This document shows, in pieces, positions 18,939 through 26,209 of a stretch of 64,000 nucleotides of DNA (position 1 is the first letter of the stretch; the number at the start of each line of letters is the position of its first letter). The notes under the pieces are model-generated. The model saw only the letters and a program-made list of their open reading frames with translations, was not told where the DNA came from and did no database searches. The position numbers and the translations under genes are program-made. Source of the DNA: Clostridia bacterium (lineage in GTDB: Bacteria > Bacillota > Clostridia > Christensenellales > Aristaeellaceae). The DNA is taken from assembly GCA_017541105.1 (NCBI GenBank), contig JAFXZS010000016.1, positions 237,633-301,632 of the forward strand. Reading direction: 5' to 3'.

Positions 18939-19754
18939 ATGATTCGAACCATCGGTATGATCGGAACCGGCAATATGGGATCTGCGATTCTGCGCGGAAT
19001 TGTGGAATCGGAATATGTAAGGGCTTCGCAGATTATCGCATATGATACGAACCGGAAGCGCCTGAGAGAGCTTGAGGAGGATATTCCCGGAGTTCAGCTT
19101 GGATCTGACTGCCAGGAAGTCGCCGAGAAGGCCGATCTGATCATCCTGGCCGTGAAACCGCTGTTTGTATCCGATGTCATTGAAAGAATCCGCCCCGTTA
19201 TTCAGGGGAAGTCCATTCTCAGCATCGCTGCAGGCTGGACGGTCAAGATGCTCGGAGAATCGCTGAGCGGCAGCGGAGCCACTTATATGCGTGTGATGCC
19301 GAATACTCCGGCACTGGTAGGCGAGGGAATGACGGCTCTCTGCGATGAATCGACTTTTTCAAAAGAGGATTTTGACTACGCGAAAGGGATTTTTGACGCG
19401 ATCGGGAAAACAAGAATCCTGCCGGAACGGCTGTTTGACGGTGTCGTCGCGCTGAGCGGAAGCAGCCCCGCATATGTTTATATGATGATTGAAGCCATGG
19501 CTGATGCGGCTGTCCGCGAAGGAATTCCGAGAGTACACGCGTACGAAATGGCTGCGCAGAGTGTGCTGGGCAGCGCGCTGATGGTATTGTCCACCGGAAC
19601 ACATCCCGCCGCGCTGAAGGACGCTGTCTGCTCTCCGGGCGGTACGACAATCGAAGCCGTTGAGGAACTCGAAAGGAAAGGATTCAGGGCAGCGATTATG
19701 GACGCAATGAAAGCGTGCGCTGACAGAAGCCGTGAAATGTCATCTCAAAAGTGA
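18939..19754 (+). CDS. proC: pyrroline-5-carboxylate reductase
   Basis: A 271-residue NAD(P)H-dependent enzyme making proline from 1-pyrroline-5-carboxylate. The Rossmann motif GMIGTGNMGSAIL is at the N-terminus. MPNTPALVGEGMTAL, SGSSPAYVYMMIEAMAD and the C-terminal CSPGGTTIEAVEELE match the family closely. A strong AAAGGAGG site precedes ATG 18939. The 75-nt gap after hslU holds a weak GCCGGA/TCCGGC hairpin without a T tract, so no terminator can be claimed. Confidence 0.95.
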   Translation: MIRTIGMIGTGNMGSAILRGIVESEYVRASQIIAYDTNRKRLRELEEDIPGVQLGSDCQEVAEKADLIILAVKPLFVSDVIERIRPVIQGKSILSIAAGWTVKMLGESLSGSGATYMRVMPNTPALVGEGMTALCDESTFSKEDFDYAKGIFDAIGKTRILPERLFDGVVALSGSSPAYVYMMIEAMADAAVREGIPRVHAYEMAAQSVLGSALMVLSTGTHPAALKDAVCSPGGTTIEAVEELERKGFRAAIMDAMKACADRSREMSSQK

Positions 19755-19774
19755 CAGATTGAGGATTTCTAGAA

Positions 19775-20266
19775 ATGGATGAAAAACGTAAATCGGTAAA
19801 CATCTATACAGACGGAGCTTGCAGCGGCAATCCGGGGCCCGGCGGATGGGGCGCGATCCTTGAGTTCGGTCCTCACCGGAAGGAAATGAGCGGGTATATG
19901 GCCGGAACCACCAACAACCGAATGGAACTGTTCGCGGCGATCAGCGCGCTGGGCGCCCTGAAGGAACCCTGCAATGTCACGCTCTATTCCGACAGCAATT
20001 ATCTGGTACAGGCATTCAACGATCACTGGATTGACAACTGGAAAGCCAAGGGATGGAAAACCAGCAGCGGTTCCGCCGTCGAAAACCAGGACTTATGGTT
20101 TATCCTGATGGCTCAAACGAAAAAACACCATGTGACATTCGTCAAGGTAAAAGGACATGCGGATCATCCGGAAAACAACCGCTGCGACGAACTGGCAAGG
20201 GAAGCGATTGAAGAATACCGGAAACTGAATCCGCCGATCGAGGAAGGGAATCCTGAAAAACCTTGA
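19775..20266 (+). CDS. rnhA: ribonuclease HI
   Basis: A 163-residue type 1 RNase H that degrades the RNA strand of RNA/DNA hybrids. Active-site residues are visible: Asp13 in IYTDGACSGNPG, Glu51 in NNRMELFAA, Asp73 in LYSDSNY, and the C-terminal HADHPENNRCDELA. No N-terminal hybrid-binding domain is present. The stop codon overlaps the -35 box of the promoter for the downstream recombinase. Confidence 0.95.
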   Translation: MDEKRKSVNIYTDGACSGNPGPGGWGAILEFGPHRKEMSGYMAGTTNNRMELFAAISALGALKEPCNVTLYSDSNYLVQAFNDHWIDNWKAKGWKTSSGSAVENQDLWFILMAQTKKHHVTFVKVKGHADHPENNRCDELAREAIEEYRKLNPPIEEGNPEKP

Positions 20267-20292
20267 CAAAGCATGCTTCTTTGCGGTATGAT
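20263..20292 (+). promoter_or_regulatory. promoter of the tyrosine recombinase gene
   Basis: TTGACA (20263-20268) and TATGAT (20287-20292) are separated by 18 bp. The -35 box overlaps the rnhA stop codon. Transcription would start near 20299, at the edge of the 34-bp palindrome, so the recombinase has its own promoter inside the gene run. Confidence 0.78.
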
Positions 20293-20300
20293 GCAGCTGC

Positions 20301-20334
20301 AACTATTCGCTAAACCACAGTTTTACGAATAGTT
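20301..20334. repeat. 34-bp imperfect palindrome upstream of the recombinase; candidate recombination site or operator
   Basis: AACTATTCG (20301-20309) is an exact inverted repeat of CGAATAGTT (20326-20334). A second inner pair, AAAC (20312-20315) with GTTT (20320-20323), follows a 2-bp mismatch. The layout allows 13-bp arms around an 8-bp centre, as in simple tyrosine-recombinase sites. It starts at the predicted +1 of the recombinase transcript, so an operator or an RNA hairpin is also possible. There is no T tract, so it is not a terminator. Confidence 0.6.
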
Positions 20335-20375
20335 GGGCGCCAGAACGGAAGAATCATGAAAGAGGATGACTCCCG

Positions 20376-21473
20376 ATGCCTGATACAGCATCCGGTTCCT
20401 ACAGAGAACAGCAGGATCAGAAAAGAATCATACAAATCCGTTCCATTATACGTGAACTGCCCCAGGCGTGTTCTGATTTTATCCGGTCCATTGCGATCTC
20501 CACCGGTACCTTTACCCGGCTGGCATACGCCATTGATTTGAGAACGTTTTTTCTTTTTCTTCAGAAAGAAAGAGTTGCCTTCTCAGAAAAACCGATTTCC
20601 CTTCTGACGGATCAGGATCTTGAAAAACTGACCCGGAATGATCTCACCGCCTATACAGAATACCTGACATATTATTATAAGGATGACATTGATTCGGTAC
20701 CTAACAAAGCGTATGTGAATCATGATTTATCCATAAAACGAAAGCTTTGCGCGATTCGGTCATTCTATGACTATCTGTTCAAAAATCAGCGGATTTCTTC
20801 CAATGTGACGGAGCTTGTTCCACTCCCCCGGATTCATGAAAAGCCGATCATACGTCTGAATAAGGAAGAAATGGTCCAGATGCTGAGCCAGGCTCAATCC
20901 GGTGAACGTTTGACCGAAAGCCAGAAAAAATACCAGAAAATCACCGCTAAACGCGATTTTGCCATCCTATCGCTTTTCCTCGGCACTGGAATCCGTGTCA
21001 GCGAATGCGTCGGAATGAATATCAACGATGTGGATCTGGAGAACAATGCCTTTATCGTAACCCGAAAAGGCGGAAATCAGGTTGTGCTCTATTATCCGCC
21101 GGAAGTAGCTGAGGCTCTGGCGGATTATATGGAAGAACGATTGGAAACGGAAGCGCTTCCGGGTCATGAGGATGCGCTCTTTCTCAGCCTGCAGCACAAG
21201 CGTATTACACAACGCGCCATACAGAATCTCGTCAAAAAATATGCCGCCATCGCGGCACCGCTGAAGCCCAGGGTCAGTCCTCATAAACTGAGAAGCACAT
21301 ACGCCACCAACCTTTATCATGAAACCGGAGATATATATCTGGTTGCCGATGTGCTCGGGCATACATCTGTGGATACGACGCGCAAACATTACGCGGACAT
21401 GACGGACGCCCGGAGAAAGATGGCCGCGGAGCATGTTCATCTTCCGGGAGATCCGGAATTCAGAACGGAATAA
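20376..21473 (+). CDS. tyrosine recombinase with XerS-like architecture
   Basis: A 365-residue site-specific recombinase. The full catalytic set is present: Arg207 (GTGIRVSE), Lys231 (TRKGG), His303 and Arg306 (HKLRSTYA), His329 (LGHTS) and the nucleophile Tyr339 (KHYADM). The N-terminal SAM-like domain (FTRLAYAIDLRTFFLFL) is present. It is longer than XerC/XerD (about 300) and close to streptococcal XerS (356), with an extra segment before the catalytic domain (LTESQKKYQK); this likeness comes from remembered sequence, not an alignment run. XerC-like genes also occur near topA-trmFO-hslVU in Bacillota, so it may be the chromosome-dimer resolvase. It has its own promoter and ends in a hairpin. 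Confidence 0.88.
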   Translation: MPDTASGSYREQQDQKRIIQIRSIIRELPQACSDFIRSIAISTGTFTRLAYAIDLRTFFLFLQKERVAFSEKPISLLTDQDLEKLTRNDLTAYTEYLTYYYKDDIDSVPNKAYVNHDLSIKRKLCAIRSFYDYLFKNQRISSNVTELVPLPRIHEKPIIRLNKEEMVQMLSQAQSGERLTESQKKYQKITAKRDFAILSLFLGTGIRVSECVGMNINDVDLENNAFIVTRKGGNQVVLYYPPEVAEALADYMEERLETEALPGHEDALFLSLQHKRITQRAIQNLVKKYAAIAAPLKPRVSPHKLRSTYATNLYHETGDIYLVADVLGHTSVDTTRKHYADMTDARRKMAAEHVHLPGDPEFRTE

Positions 21474-21491
21474 TTCCGGTTATTGTTTTTT
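21453..21491 (+). terminator. possible terminator at the end of the recombinase gene
   Basis: CCGGAATT (21453-21460) pairs with AATTCCGG (21472-21479) and is followed by a T-rich run (TTATTGTTTTTT). The first arm lies inside the coding end and the tail runs over the stop codon of the convergent metallo-hydrolase gene. The 11-nt loop is large, so strength is uncertain. Confidence 0.5.
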
Positions 21492-23105
21492 GAATGAACG
21501 GATCAGGTCTTTCACACGCTCTGTCATGGTTCGGATTTCATGATTGGATGATTCTCTGTACGTGCCGACGATTTCATTCAGCTCCTGAACCGATCTGAGA
21601 AGCTCTTCAAAAGGAACCTCCTTCTGAGGAGAACGATTCCGGATAATCTTTTCATTCTGAGCGGTACTTTGGAATACCGGATCGGTCAGACGGATCCATT
21701 CACCCTTCAGCAGATCGTATTCCGATCCGGAACAAGGCGCAAGACCGTCGATTCCGAACGTATCCTTCACTGCCTGCACAAATCCCGTGCAGGACTCTTC
21801 ATCTCCGTGATTGACAAAGAGATAGGAGGGTTTCTTTTCAAAAGCAGAAATCCAGGAAAGGAGGCCGTCACGGTCCGCGTGTCCTGACAGGCCCTGAAGC
21901 AGCTTTATCTCCGCATGAACCTCAATTTCCTCTCCGAGGATTTTCACGGTTTTCGCACCGTCATATATGATTCTTCCGAGTGTGCCGGCTGCCTGATAGC
22001 CGACAAAAAGAACCGTGTCCTTTTCATTCCAGAGATGATGCTTCAGATGATGCCGAATTCTTCCTCCTTCGCACATTCCTCCGGACGCGATAATGACTTT
22101 GGGCTGAGAATCGGTATTCAGAGCTTTGGATTCCTCCGAGGAAACCGTTGCGAACAGATTGTCAAACCAGATCGGGTTGTCTCCTTCCCGCATGATCTGA
22201 ACGGTTTCCTCATCCAGGCAGGATACAGAGCATTGAAGAAAAACAGCCGTTGCCTCATTTGCAAGAGGACTGTCCACATAGACAGGAAAAGAAGAATATT
22301 CCGGCAATAGGTTCCGCTTTTTGATTTCCCGGAAGAAATACAGCAGCTCCTGGGTACGGCCGATCGCAAAGGACGGAATAATCACAGACCCGCCCCGGAC
22401 AAATGTATTCCGGAGGACATCCGTAAGCACCGGAATCGGATTCCGTGTTTTCTCATGATTGCGTGTTCCATAGGTGGATTCAATCAGCAGATAGTCAGCT
22501 TCTGAAACAGGCTGCGGGTTCCTGATAATCGGTTGATTCAGGTTGCCGACGTCTCCGCTGCAAACGAGCTTTCTCGCCTGTCCGCCCTCCTCCAGGAAAA
22601 ATTCGATGAACGATGAACCCAACAGGTGTCCGGCATCGGTAAAGCGTACGGAAAGCCCTTCATCTACCATAATGATTCTTCCGTATTCACAGGGAATGAA
22701 GTGTTCCATCGTTCTCGCGGCGTCTTCTTTGGTATATAAGGGCAAAACTTCCTTACCGCCCGTGCGTAGGTTTTTCTTGGTCTGATATGCGGCATCCGTC
22801 TCCTGAATATGCGCACTGTCCGCCAGCATGACGGCGCAGAGTTTTTCTGTCTCCGGCGTCGCATATATTTTCCCCTGAAAGCCCTCTTTGACCAGTACCG
22901 GAAGTATACCGGAGTGGTCAATATGCGCATGAGTCAGGAAAACATATTCTATCTGTCCGGCGGGAACCGGTGTTTCCGCCATAACCAGTTGGTTTTCTCC
23001 CTGTTCCATTCCGCAGTCAACAAGGAAAAAACGGCCGGGAAGCCATTCCACCAGCGTCCTGCTGCCTGTTACCTGGCGGGCAGCTCCCAAAAAAGTAATT
23101 TTCAT
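21480..23105 (-). CDS. MBL-fold beta-CASP metallo-hydrolase (RNA-processing exonuclease-like)
   Basis: A 541-residue metallo-beta-lactamase protein. FLGAARQVTGSRTLVE opens it, the metal motif FLTHAHIDHSG follows, and DAGHLLGSSFIE supplies further ligands. The beta-CASP insert (STYGTRNH, SFAIGRTQELLYF) and the RMMBL tail (LQGLSGHADRDGLLSWI) place it with CPSF/KH-free bacterial RNA hydrolases. Such enzymes process RNA 5' or 3' ends; the substrate is not known for this branch. The last 60 residues look like a charged helical extension. A GGAGG site precedes ATG 23105. It converges on the recombinase gene with a 6-nt gap. Confidence 0.9.
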   Translation of the reverse strand: MKITFLGAARQVTGSRTLVEWLPGRFFLVDCGMEQGENQLVMAETPVPAGQIEYVFLTHAHIDHSGILPVLVKEGFQGKIYATPETEKLCAVMLADSAHIQETDAAYQTKKNLRTGGKEVLPLYTKEDAARTMEHFIPCEYGRIIMVDEGLSVRFTDAGHLLGSSFIEFFLEEGGQARKLVCSGDVGNLNQPIIRNPQPVSEADYLLIESTYGTRNHEKTRNPIPVLTDVLRNTFVRGGSVIIPSFAIGRTQELLYFFREIKKRNLLPEYSSFPVYVDSPLANEATAVFLQCSVSCLDEETVQIMREGDNPIWFDNLFATVSSEESKALNTDSQPKVIIASGGMCEGGRIRHHLKHHLWNEKDTVLFVGYQAAGTLGRIIYDGAKTVKILGEEIEVHAEIKLLQGLSGHADRDGLLSWISAFEKKPSYLFVNHGDEESCTGFVQAVKDTFGIDGLAPCSGSEYDLLKGEWIRLTDPVFQSTAQNEKIIRNRSPQKEVPFEELLRSVQELNEIVGTYRESSNHEIRTMTERVKDLIRSFKKQ

Positions 23106-23169
23106 TGTTCAGGCGCCTCCATATTTCAAGAAATCATTTGATTTTGCAAACACCAGAACATATAATGAT

Positions 23170-23367
23170 TCAGGGAATATCGGTATCATCTAGTTTCTCG
23201 TGGGGAATCAGGATGTCCTCAATCATAATCCCCCTGTATTCGGCATCGCTGCTGACACATTTCATGCAGTTATCACAGATCTTTTCCGGATCCAGGTCAC
23301 AGCGGTCACATTCCCCGCAGCCGATGCAGTCCCTGTCATACAGTACACAAGGCCGGTTTGATGCCAA
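23170..23367 (-). CDS. small cysteine-rich protein with ferredoxin-like CxxCxxC motifs
   Basis: A 65-residue protein with nine cysteines, arranged as CIGCGECDRC and later ICDNCMKC. The first group looks like an iron-sulphur CxxCxxCxxC knot and the second like a zinc or Fe-S CxxCxxC. The C-terminus is acidic. I do not recognise a named family or function. Translation probably starts at TTG 23367, 7 nt after GGGGAG, and a consensus-like promoter lies just upstream, which supports expression as a single gene. Confidence 0.75.
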   Translation of the reverse strand: MASNRPCVLYDRDCIGCGECDRCDLDPEKICDNCMKCVSSDAEYRGIMIEDILIPHEKLDDTDIP

Positions 23368-23392
23368 CGTGTCTCTCCCCTTTCTTTCTTTT

Positions 23393-23422
23393 ATTATACT
23401 GCTGAGCGGAAGGGGCGGTCAA
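23393..23422 (-). promoter_or_regulatory. promoter of the small Cys-rich gene
   Basis: On the - strand, TTGACC (23422-23417) and TATAAT (23398-23393) are 18 bp apart, about 26 bp upstream of the TTG start at 23367. Confidence 0.75.
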
Positions 23423-23582
23423 GTTTTGAAATGCATCCGGCCGGGTGCCTATATCCGTTATGAAAGCAGGAGGCCGATCTGTTTTTACGGGTTTACAGGC
23501 AGCAAAAGAATGCTGAATACCATGGAATACCAGGCGGAAACAGTTTTATCATGAAAAAACTATACAGAGGAGAATCATTGAA

Positions 23583-24758
23583 ATGCCGGACGTCTTTTTA
23601 AAGGCAGGAAAAGAAAAAAGAGTCTATACCCGTCATCCGTGGGTCTTCAGAAGTGATATTGATCATACGGAGAATTCCGTGCACGCAGGGGATATCGTTT
23701 CGATCCGCAGCGCGAAAGGCCGTTTCCTCGCAAAAGCGTACTATAATCCCGGCAGCCAGATCGCTTTAAGAATTATGAGCTATCAGGATGAAGCGATTGA
23801 CCGGGCTCTGATATTCCGCCGAATTCATGAAGCGGTTGAATACCGCCGGAGTTTTGCCGACCTCAGAAGCTGCAGGCTGGTCTTTGCCGAAAGCGACAGG
23901 CTTCCCGCATTGATTGTCGATTCTTTCGGGGATATTCTCGTGCTGCAGTGCCTGGCGCTTGGCATGGAGCAATTCAAGGCTGATATTGTGGATGCGCTTG
24001 TGTCAGAGATGCATCCGAAAGGAATCTGGGAGAGAAACGACGTTCCTGTGCGAAAACTTGAAGGGCTTGAACTGACAACCGGCCTGCTGTATGGCCAGGT
24101 ACCCGATCGTGTGGAAATGTCGGAAAACGGAGTCCGTTTTTATGTGGATGTAAAACAGGGGCAGAAAACAGGTTTTTTCCTGGATCAGAAAGAAAACAGA
24201 GCCGCCATTGCTCCGTTTGTCCGCGGGAAAAAAGTTCTTGACTGCTTTACTCATACAGGTTCTTTTGCGCTGCATGCGGGCTACTACGGCGCGGAAGAGG
24301 TTTTCGGGGTGGATATCAGCGAATACGCGTGCCGATTTGCGGAAGAAAACGCCCGCCTCAATCAGCTTGAAGGCCGCGTTCATTTTGTGGAGGCGAACGC
24401 ATTTGATCTTCTGGCCGAAGAAAGCAGAGGCGGTACAAAATATGATGTGATTATTCTGGACCCCCCTGCTTTCACCAAAAGCAAATCAGCGCTTGACAAT
24501 GCCATTCGCGGATATAAAGAAATTAATCTCAGGGCAATGAAAATGATCGTACCGGGCGGATATCTCATCACATGCTCATGCAGCCAGCATGTTTCCCCGC
24601 AGATGTTTAAATCCATGATCTCGGATGCTGCGGGAGACGCAAAAGTTCTTCTGCGCCAGGTGGAATTCAGAACGCAGGGAAAGGACCATCCGATTCTTCC
24701 GGCTGCTCCGGAAACAGAATACCTGAAGTGCGGGATCTACCAGGTTATGCCGATATAA
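23583..24758 (+). CDS. class I SAM-dependent rRNA methyltransferase, RlmI-like
   Basis: A 391-residue enzyme of the RlmI/YccW family, which makes m5C in 23S rRNA (position 1962 in E. coli). An N-terminal PUA domain (HPWVFRSDID, GRFLAKAYYNPGSQIALR) is followed by a central segment (VKQGQKTGFFLDQKENR) and the SAM-binding motif KVLDCFTHTGSFALHAG. The catalytic motifs are ILDPPAFTKSK and TCSCSQHVSP. The position methylated in this organism is inferred from the family. A GAGGAG site precedes ATG 23583. The gene is flanked by - strand genes on both sides. Confidence 0.9.
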   Translation: MPDVFLKAGKEKRVYTRHPWVFRSDIDHTENSVHAGDIVSIRSAKGRFLAKAYYNPGSQIALRIMSYQDEAIDRALIFRRIHEAVEYRRSFADLRSCRLVFAESDRLPALIVDSFGDILVLQCLALGMEQFKADIVDALVSEMHPKGIWERNDVPVRKLEGLELTTGLLYGQVPDRVEMSENGVRFYVDVKQGQKTGFFLDQKENRAAIAPFVRGKKVLDCFTHTGSFALHAGYYGAEEVFGVDISEYACRFAEENARLNQLEGRVHFVEANAFDLLAEESRGGTKYDVIILDPPAFTKSKSALDNAIRGYKEINLRAMKMIVPGGYLITCSCSQHVSPQMFKSMISDAAGDAKVLLRQVEFRTQGKDHPILPAAPETEYLKCGIYQVMPI

Positions 24759-24763
24759 ACCTC

Positions 24764-25660
24764 TCATTTCTCATAACCGAGATTCTTCAGATCGGAAGCG
24801 TTGTTTCTCCAGTCATTTCTGATTTTAACCCATAATTTCAGATTGACGTGACAGTCCAGAAGCCGTTCGATATCCATTCTGGCTTCTGTGCCGATCGTCT
24901 GCAGCATTGTTCCGTGATGCCCGATGATGATTCCTTTATGCGCTTCTCTTTCGCAGTATACATTCGCATGGATTTCCGTAAGCCCGTCACGGATCGCGGT
25001 GATACCGAGTATTTCGACTCCGATCCCGTGAGGCACCTCATCCCGCAGATGCCTCAATGCTTTCTCCCGGATGATTTCCGCGCAGATCACGCGTTCCGGC
25101 TGGTCTGTAATCATATCATCCGGGAAATATCTGGGGCCTTCCGGCAGGATTTTCCGCAGGTTTTCGAGCAGGACATCCAGGCCGCTTCCTGTTTTTGCGC
25201 TGATCGGAATGATTTCATCAAACCCGGCTTCCGCAAAGGAAGCTGTCGCAGCCAGGACCTTCTCGGGATGAACCAGATCGATTTTGTTCAGCGCCAGAAT
25301 CTTCGGGGTTTTCTTTCCTGATAGATCCCGCGCAATGGCTAAATCTTTCTCCGTTATATGGCTGACATCGGAGAGCATCAGGATACAATCCATTCCGTCC
25401 AACGCACCCTGGACAGACTGCATCATGTATTCTCCGAGCTTTGTCCGGGGATTATGTATTCCGGGAGTATCCAGGAATACAATCTGATTATTCTCATGGG
25501 TCAGTACGCCCATGATTCTGTTTCTGGTTGTCTGCGGACGGCTGGAAACAATCGCTACCTTTTCGCCCACAAGCGCATTCATCAGAGAAGACTTTCCGAC
25601 ATTCGGAAGGCCGACAATCGTTACAAATCCGGAGAAAAACTTTTCCTGTTGTCCGTTCAT
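24764..25660 (-). CDS. era: GTPase Era
   Basis: A 298-residue GTPase that binds the 3' end of 16S rRNA and assists 30S maturation. G1 is GLPNVGKSS, followed by the switch TTRNRI, G3 DTPG and G4 LNKIDL. A C-terminal KH domain (EILGITAIRDGLTEIHANVYCER, then KGIIIGHHGTMLQTIG) ends the protein. ATG 25660 is preferred; the frame is open 11 codons further upstream without a clear ribosome site. It closes the phoH-pgpH-ybeY-era cluster; dgkA and cdd, often found between ybeY and era, are missing here. Confidence 0.95.
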   Translation of the reverse strand: MNGQQEKFFSGFVTIVGLPNVGKSSLMNALVGEKVAIVSSRPQTTRNRIMGVLTHENNQIVFLDTPGIHNPRTKLGEYMMQSVQGALDGMDCILMLSDVSHITEKDLAIARDLSGKKTPKILALNKIDLVHPEKVLAATASFAEAGFDEIIPISAKTGSGLDVLLENLRKILPEGPRYFPDDMITDQPERVICAEIIREKALRHLRDEVPHGIGVEILGITAIRDGLTEIHANVYCEREAHKGIIIGHHGTMLQTIGTEARMDIERLLDCHVNLKLWVKIRNDWRNNASDLKNLGYEK

Positions 25661-25714
25661 GGTATACCCTGCTCCTTCTCGCGGCATCCGCATTTCCGGA
25701 ATATGATTCCTTAT

Positions 25715-26209
25715 TCAGTTTCGACCGATGGCTAATGAATGAAGGATTTTTTCTTCCATGCCGCGCATTTTTATTTTGTCTTCATCCTGCATATGATCAT
25801 ACCCCATCAGGTGGCAGATTCCATGCACGAGCAGATAACATGCTTCCCTTTCCTCGGAATGGCCGTAGGATTTCGCCTGAGCCTTCAGATGAGGAACAGA
25901 AATCACAATATCCCCGAGAAAACATGCCCCGCTTTCATCATCATACTCTTTCCGAAGAAGATGTTCACACATTCCGGCAGTCTGTCCCGAAGGGTAATTG
26001 ACGGTCGGAAAAGACAGAACGTCCGTGGCCCTGGGAACTCCCCGCTGAGTCTGGTTCAATGTCGCAATGGATGCATCATCGCACAGGCGAACATTAATGG
26101 CACAAGACAGCTCAATTCCTTCCGCCGCAGCGCATTGTTCTGCGCACTTCTCCATTTTCAGAAGTGTTTCGGCCGGAAGATCCGCATCCGGAATCCATTC
26201 AATCTTCAT
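25715..26209 (-). CDS. ybeY: rRNA maturation endoribonuclease YbeY
   Basis: A 164-residue metallo-RNase needed for 16S rRNA 3'-end maturation and ribosome quality control. The zinc motif HGICHLMGYDH gives the three His ligands, and RGVPRATDVLSFP is the other conserved block. ATG 26209 is chosen because GGAAGGA lies just upstream and homology begins there (MKIEWIP); a longer open frame to 26380 lies inside pgpH. It overlaps the end of pgpH by 11 nt and is followed by era. Confidence 0.95.
   Translation of the reverse strand: MKIEWIPDADLPAETLLKMEKCAEQCAAAEGIELSCAINVRLCDDASIATLNQTQRGVPRATDVLSFPTVNYPSGQTAGMCEHLLRKEYDDESGACFLGDIVISVPHLKAQAKSYGHSEEREACYLLVHGICHLMGYDHMQDEDKIKMRGMEEKILHSLAIGRN

Noticed and set aside
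20301-20334. Palindrome read as a terminator of rnhA
   Set aside because: There is no T tract after it, and a promoter lies directly before it.
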